Notes under the pieces: generated by a model
What the model saw: only the letters and a program-made list of their open reading frames with translations
What the model was told of the DNA's origin: nothing
Databases searched by the model: none
Shown here: piece by piece, positions 32,399-44,153 of the stretch
How positions within the stretch are numbered: position 1 is the first letter of the stretch
Layout: each line of letters starts with the position of its first letter
Source of the DNA: Emergomyces orientalis
Taxonomy: Eukaryota; Ascomycota; Eurotiomycetes; Onygenales; Ajellomycetaceae
Direction of reading: 5' to 3'
NCBI GenBank assembly: GCA_002110485.1
Contig: MOWL01000001.1
Coordinates: 558,001-622,000 of the forward strand
Length of the DNA: 64,000 nt
Program-made: the position numbers and the translations under genes

Positions 32399-35362
32399 AT
32401 GTTCTACAGTCATGAGAGTGAGTTTTCTTCTGCCTGTGCTGGGAGTGTCTGCTCTGTGCGGGTGTCCATTTGAACCCACTAGAATTGCTTTGAATCGTAT
32501 TCACCGCAATATAGCAGTGAGGGACGTGAAGATTGGCCAAACAGGGCCTGTGAAACCTTTTAAAAGGGGTTACTGGCGAGCGCAATATCAAACACTCTCT
32601 ACGAGGAAAGCTGGAACGTATCGCTGATTAAATATATGCCTCACGCGCAGTCCTCACGTCCCGCGAGCATGGCGTTGCGACGGTTTGGTAAGTTGAAGCA
32701 ATTTATTTCCCCGTCTCTTCATCCCAGCATAGGGCGCGTGGATCTGTGCTCTCCATTCGCCATCATATTCTGTTCGCGCCCTTCCTCTTCGGCATTAATA
32801 GTCGTAGCTGATACGTTGTACTACGTACCGTGCTTTGGCAGGCTTGTCGCGACGCTTGGTGCGAAATCCACAACTAAAAAAGTGAATCGCAAAGCCATTC
32901 TCGATGTCGACGTCCCCAAAGCTTGTGAAACTATCATGCATCCCGAAGCACCGATGGCTTTGAGGTTACAGGGTAATTTGCTGTGAGTTGAACAAAAATA
33001 AAGACTCCTTTTGCGTTTTAGGTTGCTGGTGAATCTTTTGCTGACGGGTGGTGGTGATTTGGCCTGTAGGTATGGAATTTCGAGGGTGTATCACCAGCAG
33101 TGTGGATATGCGGTGATGGACGCACAGACCATGCGGGATAGGATGAGAACGATGCTGAAAGAGATTCGCTCGACGGGGTTAGATCCTGATGCTGGGAAGG
33201 CAAAGTACGTGATTTTTCCCTATATATCTATCTGGCTTATCCTGGGATTGGAGTCTATTAGCTTGTGTGGTGAGACAAAGCATCTGAACAAATCACTAAC
33301 TCATCCCAACAGGCCTGACCAGCTCGTTCTCCCAGATGATCCTTCCTTTATACCTGACCTAATGCTGCCGGGGTTAAACGTAGATTTATCTGCTCTGGAT
33401 ATCTCCTCAGACATCGGATCTCCTCCCAAATCCAGCCTCTTATCAAGTTTCTTGGCACCATCAAGCAAATCTAGCCACTTTTCAGAGGGCCAGCTTCACC
33501 TGAACATCTCGTCATCGGATATAGGTGGCCTTGGTGCAGGTGCCTCTTGGGTCCCCAGTGATATCGGCAGTAGCGCTAGAAAGGAAACCCAATTTGAGAT
33601 TCCAGCAGCCTTTGCGGAAGAGAGTGGAGTTTTGCTGCACCCGGACTTCGAGTTTGACGGCGACGGAAATATAATTGAACTACCAGTGAGGCCAACTCCC
33701 CAAGATAATCCTACAGCGGTTTCTGGGCGACGTGCCACCAAAGTCAACTCTGGGCTGAGGCCAGAAGAAGGAGATTTCCAAGCCTTTCAAAATCAGGTGA
33801 GCTCCGTTTGATAGTAGCATCTAAAACGTGCTTTAACAGTATCCCCCCTCTAGTTCGAGAACCAGATGGTTCTCCACGATGATACGGAAATGAGGGAAGA
33901 TGCAGGGTATGGCAACTTTGGTTCTGGTGATCCGGTTTCAGCATTCAATTCCGGTGCCGACCCCGACTACGAGCCAGTAATTGAGGCACCATCTGAAACT
34001 CCTGAAATACAGCAACGTTTGAGAAAGAGGGCCATCAAACGTTTGGGATTCGATGACCCACCGGAATTGAGGAATTCTGATCTAGCACAATGGAATTCGG
34101 AATACGCACAGAACATGGCCCTCGCTGCGAAACTCAAGCAAAATAACAGACTCATTACCCTAGCAAAGAAAAATGCTGCATCCTGGGTAATGGGGGACAG
34201 AATTTGCAGCTTCGACATCGGTTTGGGCGTTTCAGGGTTCGAACATCCTCTGGATATGTTCTCCGGAGAACAAATGTTGGCCACACTAACAGGGACCAAA
34301 ATTTGTACAACTCGTCGCAAACGAAGCCGAGATGTGGGTGACGATATTGATTCGGAAGATGAGGCGAGAAATGTGCGTATGAGGGGAGATGGGGAGGGTG
34401 AAATTGGGCGTGGAGATATGATTGGATATGACAATGACTATGGTGTCGGGTTTGACGTATGAAATGCATGACCCATATATTCCTGTTGAATAATTTCAAA
34501 ACCAGCTGACACAAAAACAAAACATATCTATCCACAGCTTCGGGACATCGAAGTAGGCCGCCACGCGCCTCCGCCTATGTACGACGACGGCTCCTCCCAA
34601 ATGCCATGGAATATCACTGCCACCATCCGAGGCTCCCAACCAGGCTCTTCCATCCACTCTCGCCAATTCCTCTCGAGCGTCGGTGGTTATTCCAGCATTG
34701 GCGGACCTCGCTCCATCGCGAGTGGTGGCGGTCCGGACGGAAGCGTCATCGGTGGCCCATCATCAGCAGCATTTGGAAAACGCATGGGACGCATGACAAG
34801 CGCCAGTCCCCTCGCCGGTCGTGGGATAATTGGCCCAGGCATGGGGGATATCCCAATCATGGACGATGAAGAATTCGACATGGGGGGCAACATAGGCATC
34901 AATATGGACCTCGACAGTTCCGTCGCTGGGCGCGGTGATGACGCTGGTATCCGTAACCATCATCACGACTCCATTGAAATCTACGGGCCGGCTGCAGCGG
35001 TTGATACGCAAACGGCCGCTGAGTCGCAATGGCTCGCAACCACTCTGGATCAGGAGAGTGCGAATTTCCTTGACTTTGTCAAAAGTAAAATTGAACGAGG
35101 GGAGAAAAATGTGAAGGCCTCGGTTGTTACTGGTGCTGATGGCGGCGGTCATAATGATGATGCTCCTCCTGCTGCTACTGTTGAGATTTCATTTTCCACC
35201 CTCCTTCCACCAAGAGTCAACAGCCGCATTGTCGCTACGCAGGCACTGCTTCATACCCTCACGTTGGCGACGAAAGAGGCATTGCACGTGCGGCAAGAAA
35301 AGGGTATTCAACATACAGATGGTCAGGAGGAGTTTGGAGAAATTTTCATGTGGCTCGTGTGA
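32399..35362 (+). CDS. REC8: Meiotic cohesin kleisin Rec8
   Basis: Seven exons (32399-32417, 32651-32687, 32842-32982, 33070-33204, 33313-33796, 33854-34456, 34538-35362) join in phase to 747 residues. The first two exons are only 19 and 37 nt. The N-terminus MFYSHEILTSREHGVATVW leads into LVATLGAKSTTKKVNRKAIL and NLLYGISRVYHQQCGY. This is the Rad21/Rec8 N-terminal domain (about 1-110) that binds the Smc3 neck. The middle is acidic, serine-rich and low in order. The C-terminus (about 690-747) has the short winged-helix segment that contacts Smc1. Rec8 replaces Rad21/Scc1 in meiotic cohesin and is cut by separase. The Rec8 versus Rad21 assignment rests on the N-terminal motifs and is probable. 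Confidence 0.9.
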
Positions 35363-36842
35363 TGGAGGACGTGCCAACCTATCTTTTATCATTCATATTC
35401 GGTCCGTCAGCTGTCGAGATCGGGATGATCAATGGTTGTTCTCCATTTCTTTCCATCACCAAACTTTTTAAGGGATAAAAAAAATTCCTGCCCTTTTCTC
35501 CTCCCGGCGACCCCTCTTTCCGAATTATTTCTTTTTTTTTTCATTTCTCCACAACCATACGGTCGTTGATACCTTTTTCGTTTGTGTTTTTCCCACATGG
35601 TCGCTCTTCCTCAGTAGACTAGTGTCAAGCAGGGGTCCTTTAAGTTTCACTCCCGCCCCCAGTTGATACGCGTATCCACTTTCTTTTTAAACATAGCTTG
35701 CTAAACAGTTACTTTTTGTTACTTACCTGCGACTTTAGTTTTCAAAGCACATACAAGGCAAACCGGACACACAATCTGGTAATGGGGCTGGTGGTAACAT
35801 GCAAGTATAATAATATTTTCTGTTTTTTCCTGTTGTGTTTTTTGCTTTTCGTTTTTGTTCTTCTGTCTGCACTGGCTTTATTTAGCCCACACGGAACCTA
35901 TGACTTTATAAATAACTAATAGTTATTTGATATGTTCTTTAATAATGAAATATTTTTCAATTCAGTTTGCTCTCAACCCGTGTATAGGCAAATAGCTAAA
36001 CCCCGCCGTCATGCAAAGTTTGCTAAGTTCAATTGTTTTTTCCCTCGGCTTCTGCATCCTCATACATCTGATAGAGGGGATGCACCGTATACAACGTAAA
36101 GCTAGGGTATATGACAAAACTTCGTTTATTTCCATCGTAAAGCTACAGGAGTCACGGTATTTAGCAACTAGTATATATGTATCCGTGCATATGCCGCCGG
36201 GTAAATTTAAATTTACCTGGCAGCTAGGCTTCAATACATGTCACCATCAAATATTACTCCTGGTATGTGGAAGTGTACCATACAGACCTCTTCTTTTAAT
36301 ACTCAAATCTGAAGTACCCACATATACACAGAATTACTTACAGAATCAATATACTCATACGATACTCAACGTAAATGATATTTTACCGGTTGTATTAAAT
36401 CACTCGCCCTCTCCACGCTTTTCGCACTTTGGTCCATTTATACTGGTGGTTCCCGTCTAAGACGACAAGGGAAAAATGGAAAACGGGGCTGTGAGTGAAT
36501 TCACTGAAAATTATAAATAATAGAATAAACCATTGCTCTGGGTTTCTTTTCTTGATTTTACCAGCAGACCGCACGCGCGGGGAATTGTTTTGATGTGGTC
36601 AGAATTTCGACATGAGAGATATTCTAATGATGCAGGGGCAGATTTCCACCATACAATAGTACCCGGTCCAGTCCACTCCCCCAACCCCGCCCCACGACTC
36701 CAGTAGACAACGAGTATACAATATTCGTAAATGCATATCAGAAGACCCCACCCTGGTGTGCTATTACTAAATGTTTATCATACCTTATTATTTAATATTT
36801 CCCAGAGATTGAAAAGCAAAACTGCACGCTATTGTTATTAAC
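35363..36842. other. Convergent intergenic region REC8 / dehydrogenase
   Basis: No gene is recognised. The stretch is AT-rich, especially 35,700-36,800, and must contain the 3' ends of two convergent transcripts. Short frames here have no family features. Confidence 0.5.
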
Positions 36843-37899
36843 TTAGCTCGCATTGTTTTTCGGTGCTTCCGTTGGGGGTCCTTCGGGGGTCACGTATGCC
36901 TGGGTGGGATTTGATATTTCATGTTAGATGACGCAATAGAGATGATGTATTTCATAGGAAATCGCGATACGCTGAGAGACAAAAGAGTGGATGTGTGAGT
37001 ACCTTTGTCATCCCACCGTCAACTACGAAATCAGTGCCGTTTACGAAACTGCTCTCGTCGCTGGCTAGGAAAAGAACGGCTTGAGCTTGTTCTATAGCTT
37101 CACCAAAACGACCTGTGGGGAAATGGATCTCGCGTCTCTGGCGTTTGGGGATGTCATCACCCAACCAGTCTTGGAGGAGAGGGGTACTGGAGGTATTGTT
37201 AGCCTCGTTGATGGACTTAATAAAAATTTTAAAAGGGGTTGTTACTTCAGAGGAGCAGGGCAGAGAGAATTGAATCTAAATCCTTCACGAGCATGGACAA
37301 TGGCCAACTCTCTCGTCATGGCGAGGACCGCTCCCTTACTAGCAGTGTAAGCCAATTGGGGGGTTGCACTTCCCGTCAATGCCACGACACTAGCGGTGTT
37401 GATGATACTGCCCTTCTTCTTCTTGTGTTTGCGCAAGCTGATGATTGCGTGCTTACACCCGTACCACACTCCCTTAACATTGATATTGTGAGTCATATCC
37501 CATATCTTCTCGGGGGTATCGATGGCATCCGCATCATCTGCATGCATGATGCCTGCATTATTGAATATGATGTCACACCCACCCCAAGAATCCTGCGCCT
37601 CTACCATGGCTTTGACATCCGCTTCTTTAGATACGTCGCATTTGATAGTTTCGACTCTGACCGCGTTGGGGGCCACTTGCTTTACTTTGGCAAGTGCTTT
37701 TTCAAGGGCTGGCTCGGAGATGTCGGCCATCAAAACGGAAGCGCCTTCACGGGCAAAAAGGATGGTAGTTTCGAGGCCGATACCACTATATAGGGCCTCA
37801 TTAGCGTTTGTTCTGTGCTACATCATCGTTTCCCTCTAATCAAAATTCTTACCCCGCAGCGCCGGTAATGATCGCATTTTTCCCGTCGAGTCGTCCCAT
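36843..37899 (-). CDS. Short-chain dehydrogenase/reductase
   Basis: Four exons on the minus strand (37899-37853, 37785-37246, 37186-37003, 36899-36843) give 275 residues with all phases closing. The cofactor motif TGAAGGIG spans residues 12-19, an acidic residue ends the second strand (MADIS), and NNAG lies at 91-94. The catalytic triad is Ser148, Tyr162 and Lys166 (YTASK). DGGMTK near the C-terminus is typical of classical SDRs of about 250 residues. Asp at the end of strand two suggests NAD(H) preference. The substrate cannot be read from the sequence. It is transcribed away from the glutamine-synthetase-like gene, with a 742-bp shared upstream region, which hints at co-regulation. Confidence 0.93.
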
Positions 37900-38641
37900 G
37901 TTGGCAGACGCTTTTTAGAATCACAGGTACCAGTTTTAAAATTGAGGGGTAATTTTGAGAATATAAAGGAGTACTGGTTAATATCTATGAAGTGAGTCAG
38001 CTCCGTAAGCGAAAAATCGTACTGTGGTCGCGAATTGCTCAATTTGGATCGGGTATGAATAGCCGAAGGAGCCGGTTGTAAAAAGCTTACATAGGAGCTA
38101 GGGATTTAGGGTAGAGATAGATTTGGTCAGCTATTTTTATTTATGTCTCTGTCGAAGAATCTTGGAGAGGATTGCGTAACAGCCACAAAACGAACAAAAA
38201 CGGAGCAGTTGTTGTGGAGGGGTTTGTTGCTGACACCGTACATTTGTAGGAGCTTCGGCTCTTATCTAATCGATTGAATAAACCTTATAGGAAGCTAAAT
38301 CAAAATGGGTTAGATTAATTCGGCAACTGGTGGTTCTGCGGCCCGATCACATGACAGATTTCTGGAAAGGCATCGGATAAGCTAAACCCTAAGGCGATAA
38401 GGACACTCGCTGTCTTTACCCCATTCTTGATCTCCGGCCGACAGGAGAGATACTTGCTGCTGTGATAGAGACTGTTAAGCGAGCCCACCAGCCTGTTCCC
38501 GTCCTTGCGCCAATTTGGGGAGCAACTGCGACTGCTAGAAACCTTGGGTTTCCGGCCAGCAAAGCCCTACCTGTTCCCCACGCGCCCCTCTCTGCCCCTC
38601 TTTCATCAACCTTGGTGGATAACGAATCGAACGGAATCGAG
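37900..38641. promoter_or_regulatory. Divergent promoter, SDR / GS-like
   Basis: The 742 bp lie between the divergent start codons of the dehydrogenase and the glutamine-synthetase-like gene. The frame of the latter stays open upstream to about 38462 without an ATG. No specific binding site is claimed. Confidence 0.5.
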
Positions 38642-40431
38642 ATGCTGTCGGAAAATGAGGTTACTCTGGAAAATCTCACCGCAGTTCTCGAGCAGGACAC
38701 GCAAGTAAAGCTCGCCGGAATCGATGTTGACGGGATCTTGCGTGGGAAGCTTGTGTCTAAGGGGAAGTTTCTCGGCATTGCGCGAAATGGATTCGGGTTC
38801 TGTTCCGTCATATTTGGGTGGGATATGCACGATCAGACATATTTCAGGGAGCTTGGGATTAGCAACAAAGAGAATGGATATAGAGATATGCTGGCAATTC
38901 CAGATCTGAACAGTTTTCGGAGAATACCGTGGGAAGATAATGTAGCGTTCTTTTTGATCAACTTTTTCGACCCTGATACCAAGGCGCCTATATCAGCTTG
39001 TCCGCGCGGATTGTTGAGAACAGCTGCTGAGAAGATGGAGAAGATGGGGTATAGAGCTATGGCTGGTGGTATGTTATTTTTGCTCATGCTGATTGCGCAG
39101 ACAAACCAAGGATTTTTGCTAATTATCCTTTCACAGCGGAATATGAATTTTACCAATTTCGTGCACCTCCGAACCCTAATGTTGTCGAACGAAACACCTC
39201 GTCAACTGCCACTTTCCTTAGAGATAATCCAGTTAATGCGCTCCCGCCATTGACGGAAGGAATGTTCGGTTACAGCCTTACAAGGACTGTACATAATCAA
39301 GAATATTACTATGGAATCTTCAACATGTGTCGAGAATTTAAATGTAACATCGAAAGTTGGCATACTGAAAGTGGTCCGGGTGTATTTGAAGCCGTATGTT
39401 TTATATTGAACACGCCCTCTTCATATTGCAATTCCTAACCTTCGCTAGGCTCTTGAGTTTGGAGAGATCAAAGAAATAGCTGATCGCGCAGGATTATTCA
39501 AGTAAGTTGGATATTCTCTATAGCCTCTCCGACTTCATACATTCATAGCTCCAGAAGCTCTGCGTGGGGGTGAGGATTGACGCCCCAAAATCCTAGATAC
39601 GTCGTGAAATCCCTCGGCAGCAAATACGGAATAACGCCGGTATTCATGGCTAAACCCCGGCAAGGACTCCCAGGAAACAGCGGACATATGCACGTCTCCA
39701 TTGTCTCAGATACCGGGGAAAACTTGTTTAGCCGCGAAGTGCCCGATTCTTCACCCCCTTATCCGGACGTTGCCTACCTTTCCGACATGGGAAGGCACTT
39801 TCTCGCAGGTGTCCTGGACGGCCTACCTGATATCATGCCCCTCTTCGCCCCAACCATAAATTCCTACAAGCGCCTGGTAGAAAACTTCTGGGCGCCCGTT
39901 ACCGTTTCCTGGGGTCTAGAGCACCGAGCTGCATCTATCCGTATCATCACGCCACCCACATCGGCTCCCAAGGGGACACGTCTTGAGGTGCGGGTCCCCG
40001 GTGCAGATGCGAACCCTCATTATGTCCTTGCAGCTATCCTCGCGCTAGGTTGGCGGGGGGTGGAAAAGAAGCTTGCCCTTCCTGTTCCACCGCTGCCCCG
40101 AGGGGCGGAAGTAGGCAGCTCCACTGACCAAGGAGTGCGATTGTCTAAAAGCCTCAAGGAAGCGGTTGCAGTTTTCACGCGGGAGCGGAGTGTTGCGAGG
40201 GAGGTTTTTGGAGATGCGTTTGTAGAGCACTTTGGGGGGACGAGGGAGCATGAGATTCGCCTGTGGGAGGAAGCTGTGACCGATTGGTAAGTCTAGTCTT
40301 TTTTCTCTAGTTTCAGCTTCTATCACTCACTTCTCTGTTGTTTTTCAAGTACTTTATTTGTTGGATTGAGACACTAATCACAGCTGCGGGCCCCTTGTAG
40401 GGAAGTCAAACGATATATCGAAACTGTTTAA
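38642..40431 (+). CDS. Glutamine-synthetase-like enzyme (FluG-type)
   Basis: Five exons (38642-39068, 39137-39393, 39449-39501, 39597-40286, 40401-40431) give 485 residues. The start is the first ATG in the frame. The N-terminal beta-grasp part holds IDVDGILRGK and FGWDMHDQTY. The catalytic part follows with AEYEFYQFR, WHTESGPG, FMAKPRQGLPGNSGHMHVS, NSYKRLV and HRAASIRI, which carry metal- and glutamate-binding positions of the glutamine synthetase fold. The resemblance is to the type I-like branch that includes the C-terminal half of FluG and gamma-glutamyl-amide synthetases, not to the main eukaryotic GSII. It probably ligates glutamate to an amine, and the amine is unknown. The final exon is short (31 nt) and ends EVKRYIETV. 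Confidence 0.9.
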
Positions 40432-42549
40432 TAGATGTGTATGTTTCGAAGGGAGAGGGGCGACGGGAATTTTTATCCACCTATATATACATTTCTGAAC
40501 GATCCCTCCTTACCATTACCGAGCTATCCATATATCTACATTCTATCTATATAGCTGTACCTATGTTATCCAGACATACCTATTTTCAAAACCAACATTG
40601 CATTCCAAAAACTGAACTCAAAACGCAGGGGTTGATAACAAGTGAATACAGGCATACAAACTTAAAATATGCTATGCAGGGATAAAATAAGGTAAAATGG
40701 AGAATCCTCGCTTTTAGAGGTTCAAGTTCGTTGCAAGTGCTCCATCGTCATCGTAACAGTAGATTGCATACATAACTTAATACACCATTCATTTCACGGT
40801 CTGTATTGAATTCATATCATTCTTACAAGCCATTCAATGTTTACAGAGCTTCAAATACATGACACAATTAGAGGTGCCTACAACGATAATACTGCCATAT
40901 TGTTTAATATTTGGTGATGGAGAGTATGTGTATACCCGCATTTTCGATAATTGTTACACCTGGGCAGTTGGTACATCCCTAGCAATATAGTGTAATTGAA
41001 CAAGTAAAGGTTACTAGTAGTTGATATGTTTTTTCTCCAAGCCACAGCTTGTTGTATGTTAGTAACACAGAAAATTTCATACCATAACATAACATACCTC
41101 GGTATGTGAAACAACAAAATGACAACAAAAACTCATTTCTATATTACAAAAGAAATAATTATCAATTACATATTCAGGTACCCGGAAATGTTCTAAAAGC
41201 TTGCATGAAATCTGAAATATGAGTTTTAGTGACTAAGATATTTATCTTATTTTTCTCTAAATTCTGAAAGATACTGTATGCAGTTTCTTGATATTAAACA
41301 TATTCTAATTCTACTGCCTTGGCTGCTTGTTTAAAAGAACAAAAATATTCAGTCTTTCAGCTCAGCCACATCTTTACAGAGTAAACACAATATCATATGT
41401 TGACAATCTGAAAGTTCTTTGTTCATCATTCTGTATCAAGCAAGATATTAGTCAGTTGTACTCTTATAAAAGCTGAGCACTGACTACATTCAGCACAAAA
41501 ATATGATAATAAATACTAAGCTCTTATCAGTTTTTTCTTTAAAAAATCTTAGCAGAATAGTCTCATATCATGTAGCTATCTATTTAAAATAAATGCCAGT
41601 ATCTCACTTCATTCAATGAAATGAAATGATTTATATGAACAGTTGAAAATATGTAACAAAGCATATATTGGTTGAGAAAAATCAATCAACCACTCATGAT
41701 AAAAATAGAGTCATCAAAATATGTAAGCTTGTGCATGTCTGCACAGCTTTCACAGTAGAAATGAAGAATTGAGATGTATGTACTGTACATGTATAGATAT
41801 ATACAGAGACACAGATCAATAGATTCAGTGAAAGTTCATTAAATCAATGAGAAATAATAACAAATATGCAGAGCGGTAAAAAGTAAGTAATTGTGATTTG
41901 AAATCAATGAGATTAAAACCATTCTTTTCTTTTCTTATTCCTTTAAAATAGAGCAAGGTTTACATCATAAGAAAATGAGAATAGATGAAAAAGGGTTCAA
42001 ATGAGAACAGATAGCTACATCACTTCAGAGTGAATAAATTTAAAAGGGAACATGTTCTATCCCATTTCACACATTTGTTTGGGAAATTGATGAAGCGAGA
42101 GGGGTGCCACACCATAAAATAAAAATATCAAGATAGAATTAAAAATAAATAAAATAGTAGATGTGGGGGGGATGAATGATGTAAAAACGAACAAATTCAG
42201 GTAAGAGCCCGATTGGTGGTATTTGCTTCGCAGAAACGAGAAAGATAGAGAAAAAGAAAAGAAAAGGGAACAAAAGGATCGAAATGAAACGAGAAACAAA
42301 TCGCCGCAATATAATAATGCACAAAACGCATCCTGAAGGACCCGTTTCGCCCCGAGAGAAACAATCGAGAAATATCGAGAAACCGGCCCAATTTCACCAC
42401 TGACACCTTTCCATTTCAACTCAAAGACAAGAGAGAGAGCTTGTTCGCTGTAAATTCCCAGTGTTTACCCCATATAAAAAGCCAAGCTATAAATAGAATC
42501 AAATCACAACGGACGAATACATAGATCTGAGTTTTCTTTATCCCTCTTT
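40432..42549. other. AT-rich convergent intergenic region with CpG-free block
   Basis: No gene is recognised in 2.1 kb between two convergent genes. From 41185 to 41873 I found no CG dinucleotide at all, and only one (41874) up to about 42,095. GC content there is well below that of the neighbouring genes. This pattern fits an old repeat decayed by CpG-directed mutation, but no transposon domain can be read. Confidence 0.6.
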
Positions 42550-44153
42550 TTAGGTGATGCGGAAAGCATCGAAAATAACTATCGAACCAAAAAAATCAAA
42601 AAAGGAATGGAGTTAGCCAACGTATGAAGCGCGTGTATATATTAAATATAGAAGGAAGAAAGAGGCAAGATAATTGCTTACCCTCTGAGGAGCGGCGACA
42701 GCCACTTCCAACCCACATGACGGTGTTGACGAACGCGTAGCGCTCGTCTCCCGTCTCCAAGGAGATATTGATGCGATATTTATAAGTGGTGGGGTTTACG
42801 GAGTCGGCCATGGATGGGTCCGCGAGTTTTTCCAAAACGTCTTTTGCGCCAGTCATCCAGCCGGTGGTCTTTGCGACGATGAACGCTGGCTGTTCATCCG
42901 CAGTTTGTAGAAGATAGTTTGCTTTAATGTGAGTGGAGAGCTCTTTGACGACAACTTGCGAATCTTGTCCTCCAGGCTAAAGGTGAGTATGTAATTAGCA
43001 ACAGAGAACGTAAAGAATATTTACAAATAAACTACGAAAGAACAAGGGGGGAGGGGGTTTACATACCAAGACGATTCCTTTGCCCCATCTTCCCGCCCAT
43101 TGTCCACCAACAAACGTGACCCAGTCTCTTTGGCCCCAGAGGCCCTGCCCAACTGTTACCGCTGGGTTTAATTTGACGCTCATGCGGAAGTCAAGTTCCA
43201 ATGTGGGTATAGGGAGTTGCAGAGAGCGGGCAATATCCCCTTCAGGGAAAGAGTGTTGGAGGTTATTGGCGGGAATGGAGTCTTTCATAACATTGAGATA
43301 CGGCGGACATTCTAGCAGGTGCTGGCGCTGTCTACTAGTGTTTTTCGCACGGACTTGTTGGCAATATATGCATTGGACAGAGAGACACTGTTTCAAACCA
43401 ATTAGTCTTATTACGGATCGTGGCGAACAGACGTCCCAAGTACTACAGTATGTGGTGGTTGTTGAGTATATCGACGCACCTTATCTTCTTCCTTCGCGCG
43501 GAACTCGACAAAGGCGGCATGTACGTCGTCGAGTGGAGGAGCCGGGAGACTTGAGGTGCTCTGCCTGGGCTGCTTCGAAGACTTGGGGGTACTGTGGGCA
43601 CGCTGCTGCGTCGGAGGAGCGGCGGAGGACGCGCTGGGGGGCGGTGCAGCTTGCGAAGGGAGAGACGGGCGGCTGGAGAGATTCTGCATGGGAGTTTGCA
43701 TAGCACTGCTATGAGGGTTAACTCCATTGGTCATCATGGAGCTACTGGCAGAGGGGAGGGTGGTTGTCGCTGACCCAGCACCAGGGCCACCAGCGGGCCC
43801 GTTTGCAGCAGCCCCGTAGCCATTGACGGTGCCTACGCCATTGGTTGGGGCGGCCTGCGGATGGGGAGGATTATGGCCGCGAAGCGCGGGACACTCGAGT
43901 AGATGTTGCTTCTGTCTACTGGTGTTCTTTGCTCTAATCTGCTGGCAATATATGCATTGAACGGAAAAACACTGTAGATAAAAAAATATATGACAGACGT
44001 ATATATATAGTCAGTAACAAGGTTATATATGTTTGTAACTTATTATTACCCAGGACAAATACAAGCAAATACGGCAAGTTTCACCTTATCTTCTTCCTTG
44101 GCACGAAACTCGACGAACGCCGCGTGGACCTCTTGGTCGACGGTGCGACCCAT
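42550..44153 (-). CDS. DUF3237 protein with duplicated zinc finger
   Basis: Five exons on the minus strand (44153-44085, 43971-43480, 43387-43067, 42976-42682, 42578-42550) encode 401 residues. A unit of about 42 residues occurs twice: HAAFVEFRAKEEDK, then an intron in the same phase, then C-F/L-SVQCIYCQQ and an AKNTSRQ...HLLEC zinc-finger-like pattern (C-x2-C...H-x4-C). The copies are separated by about 120 residues of Pro/Ser/Ala/Gln-rich sequence. The C-terminal part (from about residue 225) matches DUF3237: LELDFRM, then WVTFVGGQW, LPGGQD, the near-terminal ETGDERYAFVNTVMW, and a VIFDAFRIT end. The function is unknown. A nucleic-acid or protein-binding role through the fingers is only a guess. 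Confidence 0.85.

Noticed and set aside
38462..38641. 60-codon N-terminal extension of the glutamine-synthetase-like gene
   Set aside because: It begins with GTG and the family normally starts close to the ATG at 38642. An upstream exon cannot be wholly excluded.
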